A stretch of 64,000 nucleotides of DNA, from contig NC_087070.1 of NCBI RefSeq assembly GCF_963678635.1, forward strand, positions 4,248,539-4,312,538, written 5' to 3'. The first letter of the stretch is position 1. The number at the start of each line of letters is the position of its first letter. Made by a program: the position numbers and the translations under genes. The notes beneath the pieces were generated by a model. It saw only the letters and a list, made by a program, of their open reading frames with translations. It did not search any database and was not told the origin of the DNA. The DNA is from Symsagittifera roscoffensis (Eukaryota > Xenacoelomorpha > Acoela > Convolutidae). Of the stretch, positions 59,401 to 64,000 are shown piece after piece.

Positions 59401-61854
59401 GCGGGTTTGAATTGGATGTTTAATCACAAATGTAATTTGATGAGTGGCATCTTGAGCGTCTGTGACTGTGTCGGATAGAAGTTGCCACTCAGTGCCACCA
59501 GCCATGCATATATTCATGTCACCCCTAGTATATAGTCATGTGTGTGTGTGGGGATGGGGGGTGGGGGCATCTCCCACACACACACACTTGAGTGGATCCC
59601 TCGCCTGTTCCTCTCACAAAAACAATTTCAACAAGTGACTTCTTACTACAGAACAAAATCAAGAGAAGAGAACAGACTAAATTAAATTTAGATGGAGATA
59701 GTTTTTGTAAGTAATAAGTTGACCGACGAGTTTTGAGGAGTCTTTTGGAGATTTTTTCAAATATGTTATGACACTATTCTCATTGATTAACTTATCCTTT
59801 TTCATTGTAATTCCATATTGATGTTAAAATGTTTGGGCTCCTATAAATTTATTGAAATAATACATAAGGATAATTTGAAGTTTAGAAGTTTTTTCTCAAT
59901 AAGTCAAAATTTTTAATCGTTTTTGATTCATCTGGACTGAAGAATAGATAGCTAAAATTCGAAGAACATTTTTTCTCGATTGGTTTTAGTTGCTTGTGGG
60001 AGTTAGTTGAACTATTCCCCTTTTCAGCACTTTTCCCTTTATGACGCTTGTCCCCTTTTGTCCTTTTTGTTTCTGTTCAACCACCTGAAACTCTTCCCTC
60101 TCAAGACAACTGGGAGAGAGTATTACTAATAACTACCTCTGTTGTGTATTGTAGTTTAGAGGTCCTTACAAGTGCAATGATGCTTGTCACGAGCAGCCGT
60201 CTCTCTTCTCTCGATTTGTCACTTATATTTAGGCCGTAAAATGACCCCCAATTAAAATGTCTCCGGCCCCCATACACACCAACAAAAACACAATCAAACA
60301 ATGGGTGTCGGCTTCATTAAACACAATTACTCTAGCGAGTCAAATCATATCTCTATTGTTGTCAGATTGCATTTCTGTGATGACGACACAAATGGTACAA
60401 TGCTCGCCAAGAAAGTGTTGGTCGTTATGATGGTACTAAATTGTGACACTTGGTTTACTCCATTGTGAATCAAAGGGTTCTTTGTTTCCATAAGAACACA
60501 CATCTAACATGACAACTTTCCGTTTCAACTTCGACATTTGGACACTCGCTTCGCCTATATGCATCTTTTGTGTCCCTCAAGAAAAATCATCTGGCCTTAA
60601 AAACTATTCTGGCTCTGATTTTCGTATTTGGGATTAAAATTCCAGGCGATATTTTTTGAATTTAAATTTATAGGTAAAAGCTCGTATGGCCTAAGATTTA
60701 TGTCACAAATCACGAAAAATTTACTTAAAATGATTTGAACTATTCGCACATTGAATATATATTTTTTATTAGAATCTAAGTAGTCTTTATGTATTTGATG
60801 CTTTTATTTGTAACTGGCCTTTGTTTGCCTTGGAAATAATAAATCAGGCGAAAATATTTTTATCTGAACCCTATGATACGATATAATGCGATATAGTACA
60901 TTTTGGAATCAATAGAGATTTTCATAAAATTTACATAAGAAAACAAAAATAGCCATTGGTTGTGCAAATACCTTAGAATATTTTGATCACAGTGATTTTT
61001 TGCACAAAAATTTTCAATAAACGAAAAAAAAACTATTTCAACATGGTTTTGTTGTTGTCTAAACCACTTTGATAGTTTAAAAAATATAAATAAGGATAGC
61101 CGGTAACTATGCAAGTAGCGCAGAATGTTCCGACCATAGTCTTAAAAAATACAATTTATTATTATTTTTTCAAATTAGTGTCGTTTTTTCTGCGTGGTGT
61201 GAAAAAAAGATCTGAACAAAAAAAAATTAGGCATCTTTGACAGAATTTCGACAGATCTTTTTTGCAGAATTTTTATATTCCCAAAATGGGGCCAAGAAAT
61301 TTTGACCGAGTAAAACTTACTTTTCACTGCTTAAAATAAGCATAATTAAGCTATAGTAAGCCTGCACGTTCACCTTATTAGCTCGAAATAAGACCAATAG
61401 TCGAGAATTTGAAACCAGTTTTTCTCAACAATGAGAAATTTTTTTATTGTCGATCGAATCACGATTAAAAGGGCCTTAAAATAATATCTCATTCGACCCA
61501 TTGCGATGATTATTTGAGGTACTTGACTTTGCGTGGAAACCAAAAAAACTAAAACACGCCCGAATACAAAGTTCCTCCCTATTTTTGAATATTCGGAACA
61601 ATAAATTGAATGAGAATCATTTTTCCATACATGTGTACAAAAATTCAAGTATAAATGCAAAAATTGAGGAAAACATTTTTCGTTCTTTTGTTTAGTCGCA
61701 AAATCATTTCTATACCTAAACAAAAATGTTCCATAACAAATTTTTTCATGAAAAATTGTAAATATTTTTCTATAATGTAGCCAAGATTCAAATTTCCACA
61801 CAAAGTCACCACCAGTTATTTTTTTGGTTATCAATTTCAAATACAACAGAAGAT
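56406..61854. other. Non-coding, probable intron 2 region
   Basis: No further exon recognised; in particular no sequence encoding the expected His-Pro-Leu-Phe-Pro-Leu-Leu block. Contents include poly-C at 57024-57032 and 57926-57936, poly-G at 57671-57682, a TG/AC-rich patch at 59539-59590 with GGGATGGGGGGTGGGGG, and a small inverted fragment of the TTAACGCGT family end (TGTTCCGACCA) near 61123. A 158-codon minus-strand frame at 61370-61846 opens with TTG and has no known domain. Confidence 0.45.
57671..57682 (+). repeat. Poly-G run (12)
   Basis: Twelve G followed by AGGTGGGAACCC. One of more than a dozen G/C homopolymers of nine or more bases in the window. Confidence 0.9.
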
Positions 61855-62330
61855 TTGCGCTCGGGGTTTTTTACTTTTTCATTCAGTCAGTTTTTGACTT
61901 TGTCTAAGCCAGTTTGCTGGAAGTTTTTAATAACACCAGAAAAACATTGTTTTCCGGAGCTCAAAAATCAAAAAAATATCTTCGTTCCTAAAGTTATGAG
62001 GGTTCTAAAAATGCTAAATTGGCTCATTAGGGATAATCAGCGCACGTGTTGGTTCTTATAACACGCATAAAAAGGAGTTTGAAATCGTTCTACTTTGAAT
62101 TGAGGCAACGCAGTTGGTTTCATTAGTACGATACGAGACCCCTAAAAATCCCTATGTACTTAACATGGCTTGTGGGGAATAAAATGAAGAAGAAATAAAA
62201 AAACAACTTTGTTTTCGGTTATTTCATCAATGTTTCAATCAAAACTTTTAAATTGGCCTTTAAGTGCAGTCAGAACACTCAGAATTTCGCCTTGATAAAT
62301 GAGCAGTTTTGTTTATTTATGTAAAAGGAT
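61855..62330 (+). repeat. TTAACGCGT-family repeat, copy with head
   Basis: Head GCGCTCGGGGTTTTTTAC; middle AAGTTATGAGGGTTCTAAAA, GGGATAATCAGCGCACGTGT, AATTGAGGCAACGCAG and ACGATACGAGACCCCTAAAA; end GTGCAGTCAGAACACTCAGA then TTGATAAATGAGCAG. Landmarks are in the same order as the reference copy at 29545-29999. Confidence 0.6.
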
Positions 62331-64000
62331 TAATTTAAATCGGTCAAAAACGAGGGCATGAGTTTTTTCTAGTAGAAGTTTTCTAGCCGCATACAAAAAG
62401 TTTGTAAATTTTTTCGTGAGTTTCCCAACCATATTTTACCGAGAAAATTCTTCATATTGTGTTTTCAGACAAACCACATTAAAATATAAAGGTAACACTC
62501 ATTAAAAATTAGACATATTATTTTATGGAAAAATGCTTGTCATACAGTTCCACAGTATGAAAAAATGCTTGTCATACAATTCCATACTATGGAAAACTGC
62601 TTTCAATGCCTTTTCGTGTTTCTTCTGTGGAATTGTTTGATAAGCATATTTCCATAGTGTGGAATTGTATGATAAGATTTTTTGTCAACCCGAGAATCTG
62701 TTAAATTTGACTTTGAAATACAAAGCTCTTGAATTTGTTAAATAGTCTTATCTCTGGAGAAATAAATCTTTTTCATAATTTACTCTACACCTTCGATGTC
62801 CGTGTCGAAACCATCCATATTGGTTTTCGATTTTGAACGTGAGACAGACTAACAATATATCTATCGGTTTTTGTCTTTATGAATGTTTTTGTAAACTACA
62901 GTTTCATTGTACGTCATTTGCTCTTCATTTTATGGCTCATTTTTACGACACTTAATTCTCGTTGAGTAGTCGCTCAATATGCTCTCGGCCTTAAGTGCAT
63001 TCTGTGTGTATTTTTCTTGTGTTCTATCAACATTCAATGCTATTTGTGGCTGCCAGTTGCTAGTTTTTATTGAAGCCAAAATGTCGTTTCTCTCGCTTCA
63101 CTGCTCTTCTGACTTTCGAGATTAAACGTGTCTTCTTTTTATAACTGAGCTGCTTGTAGGCGAGGCTACTTTTCAAGTCTGAGAGACAGTCTAGTTGTTT
63201 TCTTACTGATAGGCACAGTTGTGTGGTTGGTGGTAGTAGCTTAGATTAAGCAGCGCTTCAGGTGTATTTATGGACCGTGAAAGTGAAATGTCATAAACTA
63301 ATGACGAGCCGAGTTATTATAAATTCAATCACTCGTCGTGGTTTATGTTTGCTTCGCCACGTATTTTGGCGTGGCTCTTTATAACATACGTTGCTTGTTG
63401 AAGTTTTACTTGGTGTTTATTTATAATATCACATATAAAACTCGCTCATAACTTAGTTAAAAGCTGATTAAATGACAAAATTGAAATGTAGAAGAGCTTT
63501 GCCAAATTTCAATCTTGCATTTTGGCATGTGCTTTTAGACTGATGTTTGTTTTCTGGCATTTTTTTCACGTTTTCAGTCTTGTCTGATTTAAATCTGAGC
63601 TTTTTCATGGTTTAGATATTGACCAAAAACAACAGCTTTTTGCTCTGTGACAGAATAAATTAAGCGTACTATCATACTAATTAGATTTACACGATTAAGA
63701 CTCGACTTAATGGTTTTAATCGTCTTGAATCGCTGAAAAATCTCATGTTCCAATGAATGGTGATTGAGTTTAAAGTTATTGGATGAATGAAATTGAAGAA
63801 ATAGAAAAATGCTTGACCGGATATCTTTTCTCGAAAGATGCAGCGGACCATAATTTTTTATGCAAACACCATTATCGCAGCATGCCTGAAAAAATTGTTG
63901 CTAGAATTTTGTTTTCTGATTTTTTTTTCAAACCTGAAGTCATTGATTGGTTGGGTAAAAACTCAAAGGGGCATTTTTTCTTGAAGCCAGGAAAGTCCAG
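62331..64000. other. Non-coding, no gene seen
   Basis: AT-rich DNA containing the hairpin array at 62524-62687. A small inverted repeat GCCACG/CGTGGC lies at 63356-63375. No gene recognised up to the end of the window. Confidence 0.5.
62524..62687. repeat. Hairpin made of two direct plus two inverted 32-bp units
   Basis: Two head-to-tail 32-bp units (62524-62555 and 62556-62587), each with AAAATGCTTGTCATACA and TTCCA. A 37-base spacer follows. Then come two units in the opposite orientation (62625-62656 and 62657-62687), with GTGGAATTGT and GATAAG. The arrangement could fold into a long imperfect stem. No coding capacity. Confidence 0.8.

Noticed and set aside
60048-60239. Possible next exon of the TALE-like gene after TTTCAG near 60024
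   Set aside because: The sequence after the acceptor-like site encodes HFSLYDACPLL rather than the expected HPLFPLL block, and the frame is not maintained. No convincing second exon found.
61370-61846. 158-codon minus-strand open frame
   Set aside because: Longest unexplained frame, but it opens with TTG, its first ATG is at about residue 116, and it has no domain, hydrophobic pattern or splice support. A frame this long is somewhat unusual at this base composition, so a protein search is still worthwhile.

Overview
The window is AT-rich animal (metazoan, probably invertebrate) DNA, mostly non-coding. The evidence is GT-AG introns, relics of four eukaryotic transposon classes (BEL/Pao, a non-LTR LINE, a Penelope-like element, hAT), tRNA-derived SINE copies, many dispersed repeats, and one long exon that looks like a transcription-factor N-terminus. 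I cannot name the species. There are no operons, rRNA genes, functional tRNA genes or CRISPR arrays. Most short open frames are chance frames in AT-rich DNA, and many of them open with TTG rather than ATG.

Layout. 1-8.2 kb: non-coding, with SINE copies and a roughly 1 kb direct duplication, one arm of which carries a SINE. 8.2-12 kb: a composite transposon graveyard. It holds a MITE-like repeat that contains an exact 43-bp piece of the neighbouring LINE, a 34-bp minisatellite, a decayed LINE, and a Penelope-like element with a recognisable GIY-YIG region, partly repeated head-to-tail. 12-17 kb: non-coding, with a fold-back repeat built on 16-bp units and a second MITE copy. 17-19.3 kb: a decayed BEL/Pao pol region (RNase H, integrase, DUF5641-like tail). 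19.8-28 kb: three internally deleted hAT copies and an apparent 3.45-kb direct duplication split by a 200-N gap, probably a failed merge of overlapping contigs. 28-43 kb: non-coding, with a family of diverged repeats marked by a TTAACGCGT-type core and a conserved end motif, plus a 64-bp palindrome. 43-60 kb: poor in those repeats, richer in CT/GC tracts and long poly-G/poly-C runs. 61-64 kb: repeats again.

The only likely host gene is on the + strand at about 55.5-56.4 kb: a coding exon rich in Asn, Ser, Gly and Gln. It ends in Glu-Asn-Asp-Lys-Lys-Val-Ile-Phe just before a GTAAGT donor. This resembles the residues directly ahead of the His-Pro-Leu-Phe-Pro-Leu-Leu block of MEIS/PKNOX TALE homeodomain proteins, so I propose the amino-terminal exon of such a gene; the homeobox would lie beyond the window. 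A non-coding first exon may end at 43,941, which would make much of 44-55 kb its first intron. That link is inference.

No intact unknown system was found. The best leads are the TALE exon and its repeat-poor surroundings, the hAT deletion that coincides with GT...AG boundaries, the LINE fragment inside a MITE, the partial-tandem Penelope element, the TTAACGCGT repeat family, and several hairpin or fold-back sequences.
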